Below the pieces are notes generated by a model. It had not been told where the DNA came from, ran no database searches, and saw nothing but the letters and a program-made list of their open reading frames with translations. From positions 1 through 52,662 of the forward strand of contig JAUIEA010000009.1 in NCBI GenBank assembly GCA_030429045.1: 52,662 nucleotides of DNA. The letters are read 5' to 3'. The DNA is from Bacteroidia bacterium (GTDB lineage Bacteria; Bacteroidota; Bacteroidia; Chitinophagales; Saprospiraceae). A program made the position numbers and the translations under genes. Within the stretch, counting starts at the first letter, position 1; every line of letters begins with the position of its first letter. Positions 1 through 7,018 of this stretch are shown here, piece after piece.

Positions 1-104
1 ACCGGCACCAGCAACAATGATTTTAGTGGCATTCCAGGAACTTGGAACGCAGGAACCAGGAATGAGGAACGAGGAATATAAAATAAGAAAGGCGGAAATC
101 GGAA

Positions 105-181
105 GGCGGAAGGCGGAAGGCGGAAGGTGGAAGGCGGAAGGCGGAAGGTGGAAGGCGGAAGGCGGAAGGCGGAAGGCGGAA
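105..181. repeat. Tandem array of 7-bp unit GGCGGAA (11 copies)
   Basis: Eleven contiguous 7-bp units are visible; nine are GGCGGAA and the 4th and 7th are GGTGGAA. An isolated further unit lies at 91-97. The strand bias is strong, with one strand almost pure purine. The array can be read as an open frame (KAEGGRW-like heptads), but this is a by-product of the 21-bp periodicity and is unlikely to be a gene. The preceding stretch (about 80-104) resembles the repeat at 26039-26088. Confidence 0.9.
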
Positions 182-596
182 CATAGGAATGAAAAAGGTA
201 TTGGGCATTGGGTTTTGGGCGCTGGGTTTTGACTTTCCTCCGCGTTCAAATGAAGTGTTATTTCGTTAAGGCGTTATTTCGTTATTTCGAAAAATGAGGA
301 ATGCCTGGACGGAAGTTGAAAACTCGAGTCGGGAATACATTGCGAAGGTGATACGTCGATAGGACCGAGGGATAAGGAACGAGGGCCGATAGGACGAGCA
401 AAGGTTCGTAGCGGCTGCTTGAGCTGCCGTGCCACGGGATATATTGTTATTGGTTATTTACAGAAAAGCCACTGGAAATGTCGAATACGCATCCTCGCCC
501 TGCCACTTCAATCTCATTTTTCTGTGCTTTTTCACCTGATTGGCGAACGCCGAAAACCGGTTCATTGAAACCAATGAATTCAATTGACAATGCCTC
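182..596. other. Intergenic region, no gene seen
   Basis: No credible coding sequence was found. The stretch holds a 22-bp motif (271-292) that recurs with one mismatch at 5886-5907, and a purine-rich stretch around 355-410 with repeated GGAAC/GATAGGAC-like words. It lies beyond the 3' end of the minus-strand permease gene. Confidence 0.6.
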
Positions 597-1652
597 TCAA
601 TCAATCTTCCTCAATTCTGCCTCAGGCAGATGTTGATGCCTGTAGTGAAGAAGGAGCCAGAAAAACAGGCCGAAAATCAATATTGCGCCGGCAGTCATGC
701 CGATCTCTGTTGGCGTCCGGATGGGGATCAGAACCAGTGTAGTCCCCAATTCTACAGTGATGAGGACCAGGAGAAAGTTGATCACTGCATGGCGATTGAC
801 CTTCATGACCATAAAGGCACCCAGTGGTGCCCCCAGGATGACCACCTCTACGGCCACCAGCCAGTAGTCCCACATGGGGCCAATATCGTCCAGCACGAGG
901 CCGTGTAAAAAGAAACCCACCCATGCATTAATGGCCATGATGATCACACTGGTGGGCACACTGATCTTTTCATCCATCCCGAATGCCAGGGTCAGTACGA
1001 TGAAAGTGAGTGTGTCAATGCCGGAGCCGACCTGTGCGGCAAAGATGCCTCCGAAGATGCCCACAAAGAAAAATGCCCATTTGCGCCAGGCATTCCATTC
1101 CGGCATTTTGGTCAACGGCCGCCACTTGATAATATAAGTGGAGATATACAGAACCACGCCGAAGACCGTGATTACAAACGTGAAGAGGATCTTCGGATAG
1201 GATCCGGGAATGATAAGCCAAAAGCTGCCCAGAACCTGGCCGATGACACCCCCCAGGGAGGTGTACAGGATCACCTTCGGCAACAAGGGGATCCTTCGGG
1301 TAAGAATGAACAGCGAGGCCATGCCCATCCCTAAGGCCTGGATCATCAGGGAAAAAACACAGGCATTCTGGGAGGTCAGGTGCAACACCTTGGTAAACAC
1401 AGGAAAAGCAACGGCTCCTCCACCTGCGGCTGTAGAACCCGCCACAAATGATCCGAGGACCATGGTGAGTGTCGCTGCCCAATACTCCAGGAACAGACCC
1501 CATTGAGCGGTCACAGTCATGTAGGCCACCCAAATGATATACAGCAAAATCAGGGCCGCCGGGTACACCCAACGCAGATCCTTTGGCTCACCTGATACGG
1601 GTGACGCTACGAACTTGGTTTGCTGTTCTTCACGATCGAGGGTCAGCGACAT
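597..1652 (-). CDS. TauE/SafE-family sulfite/sulfonate exporter-like permease
   Basis: This is a polytopic inner-membrane protein of about 351 aa with eight to nine hydrophobic segments. Its order of helices and glycine-rich helix ends (such as GSFVAGSTAAGGGAVAFPVF near residue 70) fit the TauE/SafE family, which moves small organic or inorganic anions such as sulfite or sulfoacetate. The ATG at 1652 (MSLTLDREE) is preferred; an in-frame ATG at 1706 would add 18 residues with no hydrophobic character. The substrate cannot be told from the sequence. The gene stands alone and is followed on its 3' side by the repeat-bearing intergenic region. The ECF sigma operon behind it is also on the minus strand, 131 bp upstream. 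Confidence 0.85.
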   Translation of the reverse strand: MSLTLDREEQQTKFVASPVSGEPKDLRWVYPAALILLYIIWVAYMTVTAQWGLFLEYWAATLTMVLGSFVAGSTAAGGGAVAFPVFTKVLHLTSQNACVFSLMIQALGMGMASLFILTRRIPLLPKVILYTSLGGVIGQVLGSFWLIIPGSYPKILFTFVITVFGVVLYISTYIIKWRPLTKMPEWNAWRKWAFFFVGIFGGIFAAQVGSGIDTLTFIVLTLAFGMDEKISVPTSVIIMAINAWVGFFLHGLVLDDIGPMWDYWLVAVEVVILGAPLGAFMVMKVNRHAVINFLLVLITVELGTTLVLIPIRTPTEIGMTAGAILIFGLFFWLLLHYRHQHLPEAELRKID

Positions 1653-1783
1653 CGATGGGCACAGATTTGTCTGTATACCATCCTGAACCTGCAAATTGCA
1701 CGCCAAGCAAGGACAGACCTGCTGGCTGCCGGACCTTTACCACCCTCTTGATTCAAGGACATATTACCCGATCAACCGCCCGT

Positions 1784-3004
1784 CTAAAATTGGTATTGCA
1801 AGAATCCTCCGACTTTTACGTGATGGGGGATGGGATTTTTGTCGGAGAGGCTGTGCAAGTATTTCCCCTGTAGACCAAGGGACCAGGAGGAACCGAGCCG
1901 GTATTTCAAACCCGCTCCCAGGATGATCTGGGCTGGTAGTTTGAGCTCCCCGGACGGACTGCTCTCCGAAGTCCAGGTGACCCCCGTATCCGGATCCTGG
2001 AAATCGTACAACACCTCATAGGGTCGGGTGAGGATGGCCCTCAACCCTCCTTCAAAAAACGGACTCAAACGGCTGTCCCCCGGGAGCGTATACCGCCCTT
2101 CCAGGTCCAGGGCAAGAAAGGGTCGAATGACTTCGGCAACTACAAAGTCGAAATTCTCACCCGGCGGATCAACAGCCGGCACACCCAATGATGCATCAAA
2201 TTGGTGGACCTCAAAACTCATCTGATTGTAGGAGGCCCCCATTCCAAGTTGCCAATGTTCGCCATAGCGCACTGCGCCATTCAGCCCAATACTATACCCG
2301 TTGCCTTGACGTATCCCTTTCCCGAAGGGAATGAGTCCGTCACTTCCTCCCGAAATAACAAGGCCATCGGGGCGCATATGATAAAAGGTCTTGCGCAGCA
2401 GATTTACGTTTGGCCTGTGCTGCGACTCCATTTCTTCCACGGCCAACTTGAAGGTTTCACCAGTTGACTTCCGGACAGGTTCGATCAATTCTGCAGGAAT
2501 CATGCTGAGGGTCCGCCATTCCAGCTCATTTAACGGAACAAATGGCGAATGCGGCAAACTGGATATCGTCTCACCTCGATCTGACCTACTTGTTTCCCCG
2601 GTTCGATCCGAGACCCTGGCAGTAAGACCAGGTTCAGACATAGGGCCCGATTCTGACCATGCCATCGGAGAAGACTGAATAAACAGGGTATCCCGGGTTA
2701 CGATAGTATGATAGACATGAACCGTATCATGGGTGATCCGTTCTCTGACCTCTAAAACGGTATCCACAATGGCCAAAGGAATGGCTTGATTTGACTGAAG
2801 GACATCCAGTTGGCGATTCAGATCGAGCAGTAACCAGAGCAACCCGCCTATGCCCAGCCAGGGCAACAGGAGCAACCAGCCCGGCCAGCGGCGATTGTTT
2901 CGCCCCCGCAGCGAACCCTGGAGTTTCTCCCAGTCGCCCTCCTGGAATTCCGGTTCCTGCCGGTTATTCCATTGATCACGAAATTGTTGTTCAAATGGGT
3001 CCAT
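1784..3004 (-). CDS. Anti-sigma-like single-pass protein with C-terminal outer-membrane beta-barrel-like domain
   Basis: The 406-aa protein starts with a charged, probably cytoplasmic segment of about 40 residues (MDPFEQQFRDQW). One hydrophobic segment follows at about 42-62 (GWLLLLPWLGIGGLLWLLL), then a Ser/Arg-rich linker, and then a barrel-like C-terminal half from about residue 220 with alternating aromatic strands. The last residue is Phe (GGFLQYQF), as in BAM-assembled barrels. The gene starts 2 bp after the ECF sigma stop codon, so the two are almost certainly cotranscribed and the N-terminus is a candidate anti-sigma segment. Comparable anti-sigma/barrel hybrids are common next to sigma genes in Bacteroidota, but their mechanism is not settled. 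A lipocalin-like periplasmic barrel is an alternative. Confidence 0.65.
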   Translation of the reverse strand: MDPFEQQFRDQWNNRQEPEFQEGDWEKLQGSLRGRNNRRWPGWLLLLPWLGIGGLLWLLLDLNRQLDVLQSNQAIPLAIVDTVLEVRERITHDTVHVYHTIVTRDTLFIQSSPMAWSESGPMSEPGLTARVSDRTGETSRSDRGETISSLPHSPFVPLNELEWRTLSMIPAELIEPVRKSTGETFKLAVEEMESQHRPNVNLLRKTFYHMRPDGLVISGGSDGLIPFGKGIRQGNGYSIGLNGAVRYGEHWQLGMGASYNQMSFEVHQFDASLGVPAVDPPGENFDFVVAEVIRPFLALDLEGRYTLPGDSRLSPFFEGGLRAILTRPYEVLYDFQDPDTGVTWTSESSPSGELKLPAQIILGAGLKYRLGSSWSLGLQGKYLHSLSDKNPIPHHVKVGGFLQYQF

Positions 3005-3006
3005 AC

Positions 3007-3567
3007 TTATCCCAGTTTGGCTTTAGAGGGCATTTGGTCCAGGATCAATTCACGCAGTCGTTGCTTGGCCCGGGTCAGGTTGGAGCGCGAGGCACTGGTC
3101 GTAATCCCCAGCATTTCTCCGATCTCTTCATGCGAATAGTCTTCCATGACATACAGGTTGAAGACCATGCAGTAACCCGGTGACAGCTGCTGAAGGATGG
3201 GAAGCAGATCCGATTGTTCATCCAGAGGAGGCATCTCCACGGCCTGGTCACCCAGGCCTTCTTCCAGCAGTTCCAGCATGTCCATTTCCTTTCGTGTCGA
3301 TCGAAAATGGTCAATCGCTGTATTGACGACGATTCGTCTGAACCAGGATAAAAAGGGAAAGGCCGGGTTGTAGCGATCCATGTGTCTGAACACTTTCAGA
3401 AAGCCATCATTCAACACTTCAACGGCCTCCTCCCTCGTTCGGGTATAGCGCAAGGTGATATTCATTCCGTAGCCGTAGAACCGGGCATACACCTCCTTCT
3501 GGGATGCGGCATCGCCTTTTCGGCACCCATCCAGCAGACGTCCGGGTATGGCACGGGAATCACTCAC
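3007..3567 (-). CDS. ECF-type RNA polymerase sigma factor
   Basis: The 186-aa protein has sigma region 2 at about residues 25-92 (FYGYGMNITLRYTRTREEA, then SWFRRIVVNTAIDHFR). Region 4 is at about 120-175 (LPILQQLSPGYCMVFNLYVM, with the helix-turn-helix EEIGEMLGITTSASRSNLTRAK). It directs RNA polymerase to a dedicated regulon. The start is GTG at 3567: an in-frame stop lies only 13 bp upstream (3580), and the next in-frame ATG falls inside region 2, so GTG is the only start that keeps the domain whole. It is the first gene of a probable two-gene operon with the anti-sigma/barrel gene 2 bp downstream. Confidence 0.93.
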   Translation of the reverse strand: MSDSRAIPGRLLDGCRKGDAASQKEVYARFYGYGMNITLRYTRTREEAVEVLNDGFLKVFRHMDRYNPAFPFLSWFRRIVVNTAIDHFRSTRKEMDMLELLEEGLGDQAVEMPPLDEQSDLLPILQQLSPGYCMVFNLYVMEDYSHEEIGEMLGITTSASRSNLTRAKQRLRELILDQMPSKAKLG

Positions 3568-3621
3568 CGATCTTGTCGATTAAGTCCGAGTACTCTGGCA
3601 TTTCAGATCCAACAGAAGACG

Positions 3622-4083
3622 CTACAGCCTGCAGAGCATCTGACCATTTTCCAGGAAAATGAGGGCGTATTCGCGAAGTCCTTTGCGGCCTTCCACTTCA
3701 AAAACGTTCTCACCTCCATCCAGAGCCGTCAGCTGATCGGCTTCCCTGGGGTCTCCGCAATCCGGACAGGCCTTCCGGAATGCCTCTACCACCACGTTTG
3801 GAAGCTGGGACGGATCGATGGAATCTTCACGATACCGGATCTTCCCGTCTGTGCTGAAGAGCAGGGTCATCTCTTCTTCGTTCTCTTCCTCGCCCTTCTC
3901 GATCTCAACTTCCAGCAGCATCTCTCCATTACACCAGGTCTCTTTTTCAGTCTCATCGACCGTAAAGCCCGGATACTTGTCGGCGACGGTGCTTCGGATC
4001 TGGTCCATCACGGCGGTTTGTCCGATGGAGACCACCGGCAACAGAACCAGGAGAATGACACCCGTCAGGATATGCTTGTTCAT
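3622..4083 (-). CDS. Secreted PepSY-like (BLIP-type) protein
   Basis: This is a 153-aa exported protein. A signal peptide (MNKHILTGVILLVLLPVVSIGQ) begins at the ATG at 4083; an upstream in-frame ATG at 4140 would bury it. The mature part looks like two PepSY-like units. The first is VMDQIRSTVADKYPGFTVDE through LFSTDGKIRYRED and the second runs from LPNVVVEAFRKACPDCG to ALIFLENGQMLCRL. Each has the helix plus antiparallel strand pattern of that family. A Glu-rich stretch (GEEENEEEM) joins strands of the first unit. Function is unknown; family members are often periplasmic and thought to inhibit or bind partners. It lies 54 bp upstream of the sigma gene on the same strand and may be cotranscribed with it. 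Confidence 0.6.
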   Translation of the reverse strand: MNKHILTGVILLVLLPVVSIGQTAVMDQIRSTVADKYPGFTVDETEKETWCNGEMLLEVEIEKGEEENEEEMTLLFSTDGKIRYREDSIDPSQLPNVVVEAFRKACPDCGDPREADQLTALDGGENVFEVEGRKGLREYALIFLENGQMLCRL

Positions 4084-4222
4084 AAACGTATGATTTACCG
4101 GTATACCCAACCGGTACTGGAATATACGGCATTTGGGCACCTGAACGCTGCGTCAGGTGAAAAAAGAGAAGCACAACCCGGTGTGGGTCGGGATCAATCG
4201 GTCGGGAAGAGGATGGGCAGGC

Positions 4223-4852
4223 TTACAAGTTCCACCCGACTCCGAGCTCCAGTCGAAGTCCGCCGGGAGTGAGTTCAAAGTCCAGATCCGGGGCAATCAA
4301 GGTGGCATAGCGTACTTGCCCGATGATGCTGATTCGATCATATACGGGTTGTCCCCAGCCCAGGCACAGGCTGGCGAAGGGAGCCTCTCCATCCAGGGAA
4401 TATCCGGCATTGAGTTGGGCAAAGGCCGGCAGTTCCGTCAATGGAAAGTACCGGGCCATCAGGCTGAATGACTGGCCAATGGACCAGGCCTTGTCACATT
4501 CATCCCCATGGGGATTATAGTAAATGACTCCTGTCGTCTGATCTTCCAGTTCATCGTTACACAACAGGGAACCGGATGTGCTGATGCCCAGATCGAGAAA
4601 CCTGAACAGCGCATAACTTACCGTGACCTCACCCAGGCCCACCTTGCCGATATAGTCGGTAGTCCCATTGTGCCAGCCACTTCCTACAGTGGCCGTTGCA
4701 GAAAGCCGGTTGAAAAAAGGTGAACTGCCATACCGACCCGGATAATCCGGGTTCTTGGGCCGCTGCAAGATATTCTGGGCGTGCATGGAGGAGAAGCAAA
4801 ACAGGCTGATACAGCAGAGCAGGAGGATTCGTAGATGGGCCATAGGTGTCAT
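4223..4852 (-). CDS. Outer-membrane beta-barrel-like protein, unknown function
   Basis: The protein is about 209 aa with a signal peptide (LRILLLCCISLFCFSSMHAQ). It is followed by alternating hydrophobic and glycine/aromatic strands typical of a small outer-membrane barrel (LSATATVGSGWHNGTTDYIG, VTVSYALFRFLDLGIS, LRLELGVGWNL at the end). Two close ATG codons (4852 and 4843) both precede the signal peptide; the first is used here. A Cys pair (LLCNDELE and GDECDKAW) might form a disulfide. The gene is divergent from the TspO-like gene, with about 120 bp between them. No specific substrate can be proposed. Confidence 0.6.
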   Translation of the reverse strand: MTPMAHLRILLLCCISLFCFSSMHAQNILQRPKNPDYPGRYGSSPFFNRLSATATVGSGWHNGTTDYIGKVGLGEVTVSYALFRFLDLGISTSGSLLCNDELEDQTTGVIYYNPHGDECDKAWSIGQSFSLMARYFPLTELPAFAQLNAGYSLDGEAPFASLCLGWGQPVYDRISIIGQVRYATLIAPDLDFELTPGGLRLELGVGWNL

Positions 4853-4970
4853 TTGCCAATCAAAGAAAGGAAAGGTTCCGGACAAATCTGGTGTCGTCTT
4901 CACCGGGTTGAGGCAGATCATCTTCCGGAAGGGGAATTTTTCCCATTTTGAGGAGATAAACCGATGCTTT

Positions 4971-5768
4971 ATGACTACTTACTCGCCCAGCCATATCCGA
5001 TTAGCCCTGATCAATCTTGTGGGACTGACCGGAGTCCTCATTCTCAACACACTGGCCAACACCCTTCCCATCAACGGGGTCACCACAGGGCAGCTGTCGG
5101 ATGAATTTCCCAATCTGTTTGTCCCTGCCGGGATGACCTTTGCCATCTGGGGTGTGATCTACCTGTTCCTGATCGGCTTTTCCATTTATTCTCTGGCGGT
5201 GGTTTTACAAAAAGGGAGTAGCGCCCGGGGGCGAGCTGATTTTCTGGGTCTGATCGGTCCGTGGTTCTTTATCAGCTGCCTGGCCAATGCCACCTGGATC
5301 CTGGCCTGGCATCATCGGATGGTGGGGCTGGCCCTGATCCTGATGCTGGTCCTGCTGACCAGTTTGATCGCCATCTACACCCGTCTGTACATCGGTCGGG
5401 TGGTTCGACCGGCAGAAAAGATCTGGGTTCACCTGACCTTCAGTATCTATCTCGGATGGATCACTGTCGCCACTGTGGCGAATGTGACCGCCTGGCTGGT
5501 GGATATGGGTTGGACCGGGGCCCCTTTATCTGAAGCAAGCTGGTCTTCGATCATGATTGCGATTTCAGCGGCACTGGGGATGCGGCTCGTTCGCACCAGG
5601 CGTGATTTCGGGTATGGGCTGGTGATCATCTGGGCCTTGTTTGGTATCCTGGTCAAGCGCAACAGTCTGGATATGGAAACCTGGACACTTGTTCCGATTA
5701 CTGCAGCATTGGGGATTGCGGCTTTGCTCATGTCTATGGTGACCACATTCCTCAAACGCCCGGCATGA
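4971..5768 (+). CDS. TspO/MBR-like tryptophan-rich membrane protein
   Basis: This integral membrane protein has 265 aa and about seven to eight helices. The ATG at 4971 (MTTYSPSHIRLALINLVG) directly precedes the first helix; the longer reading frame from 4755 crosses the divergent gene and is not supported. The segment NLFVPAGMTFAIWGVIYLFL matches the Pro-x-x-x-x-F-x-x-W-x-x-x-Y pattern of TspO-related proteins. Members are linked to tetrapyrrole or lipid handling, but the larger Bacteroidota forms are uncharacterised. A purine-rich repeat begins exactly at its stop codon. Confidence 0.6.
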   Translation: MTTYSPSHIRLALINLVGLTGVLILNTLANTLPINGVTTGQLSDEFPNLFVPAGMTFAIWGVIYLFLIGFSIYSLAVVLQKGSSARGRADFLGLIGPWFFISCLANATWILAWHHRMVGLALILMLVLLTSLIAIYTRLYIGRVVRPAEKIWVHLTFSIYLGWITVATVANVTAWLVDMGWTGAPLSEASWSSIMIAISAALGMRLVRTRRDFGYGLVIIWALFGILVKRNSLDMETWTLVPITAALGIAALLMSMVTTFLKRPA

Positions 5769-5800
5769 AGTGGAGGAGTGGAGGAGTTGAGGAGAAGGTT
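5766..5800 (+). repeat. Purine-rich 3'-end repeat, copy 1
   Basis: It begins at the TGA stop of the TspO-like gene. The 19 bases at 5778-5796 (GTGGAGGAGTTGAGGAGAA) are identical to 33102-33120, which also follows a stop codon. The 14-mer TGAAGTGGAGGAGT is shared at 5766-5779 and 33081-33094. Degenerate continuation (GAGGTCTTGAGGTTTTGAGG) runs to about 5835. Confidence 0.85.
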
Positions 5801-5885
5801 TAGGAGGTTATGAGGTCTTGAGGTTTTGAGGTGTCAGGTATTTGGTGTTTGCTTGAATACAGTGGTGGGTCTAAGATTTGTGATT

Positions 5886-5907
5886 GCGTTATTGCGTTAT
5901 TTCGAAA
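5886..5907. repeat. 22-bp dispersed repeat (second copy of 271-292)
   Basis: The two 22-bp copies, both starting GCGTTATT and ending GTTATTTCGAAA, differ at one base only (T at 279, G at 5894). Each copy carries an internal duplication of CGTTATT. Both sit in non-coding DNA. Confidence 0.8.
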
Positions 5908-5947
5908 GCATCGATTAGATACATTTTAAGAAAGGGAAGATGCTGCT

Positions 5948-6925
5948 ATGAAGTCTAACATAAAATGGACGATCGGTGAACCATTGATTCAATGGCTACT
6001 GGAAGGGGATATCGCCATTCAATATCAGAGATGGCGAGACCTGATCGGAGAAGTCCGTCCTGACCTGCAGGCACGTATCCTCGAAGAGGGATGGGGCGCC
6101 CGGTTTCTGGCCGCGCGGCATGCGGAGGGCTATTGGGGGCGCGGCTATTATCAACCCAAGTGGACCAATTCCCATTATACCCTCCTGGATATTCGCAATC
6201 TGTGTCCGCCTGCTGATCACCCCCAGGTAAGGGAGTCCATTCAGATCATACTGGACGGCCGAAAATCCAGTGATGGCGGCATCAATCCGGCCAAGACGAC
6301 AGAAGACAGTGATGTCTGCATCAATGGCATGATGCTGCATATCGCCTGCTATTTCCATATGGATGCAGGAGACCTGACCTCCATCGTCGATTTCCTGCTC
6401 CATGAGCATATGGCGGATGGGGGATTCAATTGCCGGTCTACCCGATCGGGGGCCCGGCACAGTTCCCTGCACACGACGCTATCTGTCATGGAGGGCATCC
6501 ATGAATATCAGCGGCAGGGGTACACCTACAGGTTAGCCGAACTGATGACTGCCTATTACGCTTCTCTGGAATTCATCCTGATCCATCAGTTGTATATCTC
6601 TGATCGAACGGGAGAGATCATCCACCCTGCCTTCCTGCGCATCCCCTACCCTTCCCGCTGGAAGTATGATATCCTGCGAGCCCTGGATCACTTCCAGGAT
6701 GCCCGGATCCCCTGGGACGATCGCATGGGTCCCGCCATGGCGGTGCTCCTCAAAAAAAGGCGACCGGATGGCACCTGGCCGGTGCAGGCCAAATATCCCG
6801 GACAGGTCCATTTCGACATGGAGAAGGCCGGCGGCCCCAGTCGGTGGAACACGTTGCGGATGTTGCGGGTGATGAAACGATATGATAGCAACTATCAGGT
6901 ATTGGTTGACAGATCGCCTGCCTGA
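5948..6925 (+). CDS. Terpenoid-cyclase/prenyltransferase alpha-alpha toroid-fold protein
   Basis: The 325-aa soluble protein has no signal peptide. Repeated helix pairs with the squalene-cyclase/prenyltransferase toroid signature are visible: AEGYWGRGYYQPKWTNSHYT, then RKSSDGGINPAKTTEDSDVCI, EHMADGGFNCRSTRSGARHSSLHTT-like text, and near the end KKRRPDGTWPVQAKYPG. Each has the G-G-x-W/F turn typical of QW-type repeats. It is about half the length of squalene-hopene cyclase, and no DxDD catalytic motif is seen, so classical cyclase activity is unlikely. Stand-alone homologues occur in many bacteria without known function. The Cys/Asp cluster at EDSDVC could be a metal or substrate site, but that is a guess. 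The ATG follows a non-coding stretch of about 180 bp. Confidence 0.65.
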   Translation: MKSNIKWTIGEPLIQWLLEGDIAIQYQRWRDLIGEVRPDLQARILEEGWGARFLAARHAEGYWGRGYYQPKWTNSHYTLLDIRNLCPPADHPQVRESIQIILDGRKSSDGGINPAKTTEDSDVCINGMMLHIACYFHMDAGDLTSIVDFLLHEHMADGGFNCRSTRSGARHSSLHTTLSVMEGIHEYQRQGYTYRLAELMTAYYASLEFILIHQLYISDRTGEIIHPAFLRIPYPSRWKYDILRALDHFQDARIPWDDRMGPAMAVLLKKRRPDGTWPVQAKYPGQVHFDMEKAGGPSRWNTLRMLRVMKRYDSNYQVLVDRSPA

Positions 6926-7018
6926 TCGAATGGGGATCCCTATCTTCCTTAATACCAGAATCCGTCTCTTGTCCTGGACCTTCCTGATCAGGTAGCCAGA
7001 TTTGATCTGTCTAATATC

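Noticed and set aside
1-39. Possible truncated minus-strand gene at the left edge (text like ATKIIVAGAG in one frame)
   Set aside because: It recalls the start of a Rossmann domain, but only 13 codons are present and no in-frame ATG precedes them, so it cannot be supported.
17-232. Open frame across the 7-bp repeat array
   Set aside because: The predicted peptide is only the translation of the repeat; a frame on the other strand is equally open, and no coding signal is seen.
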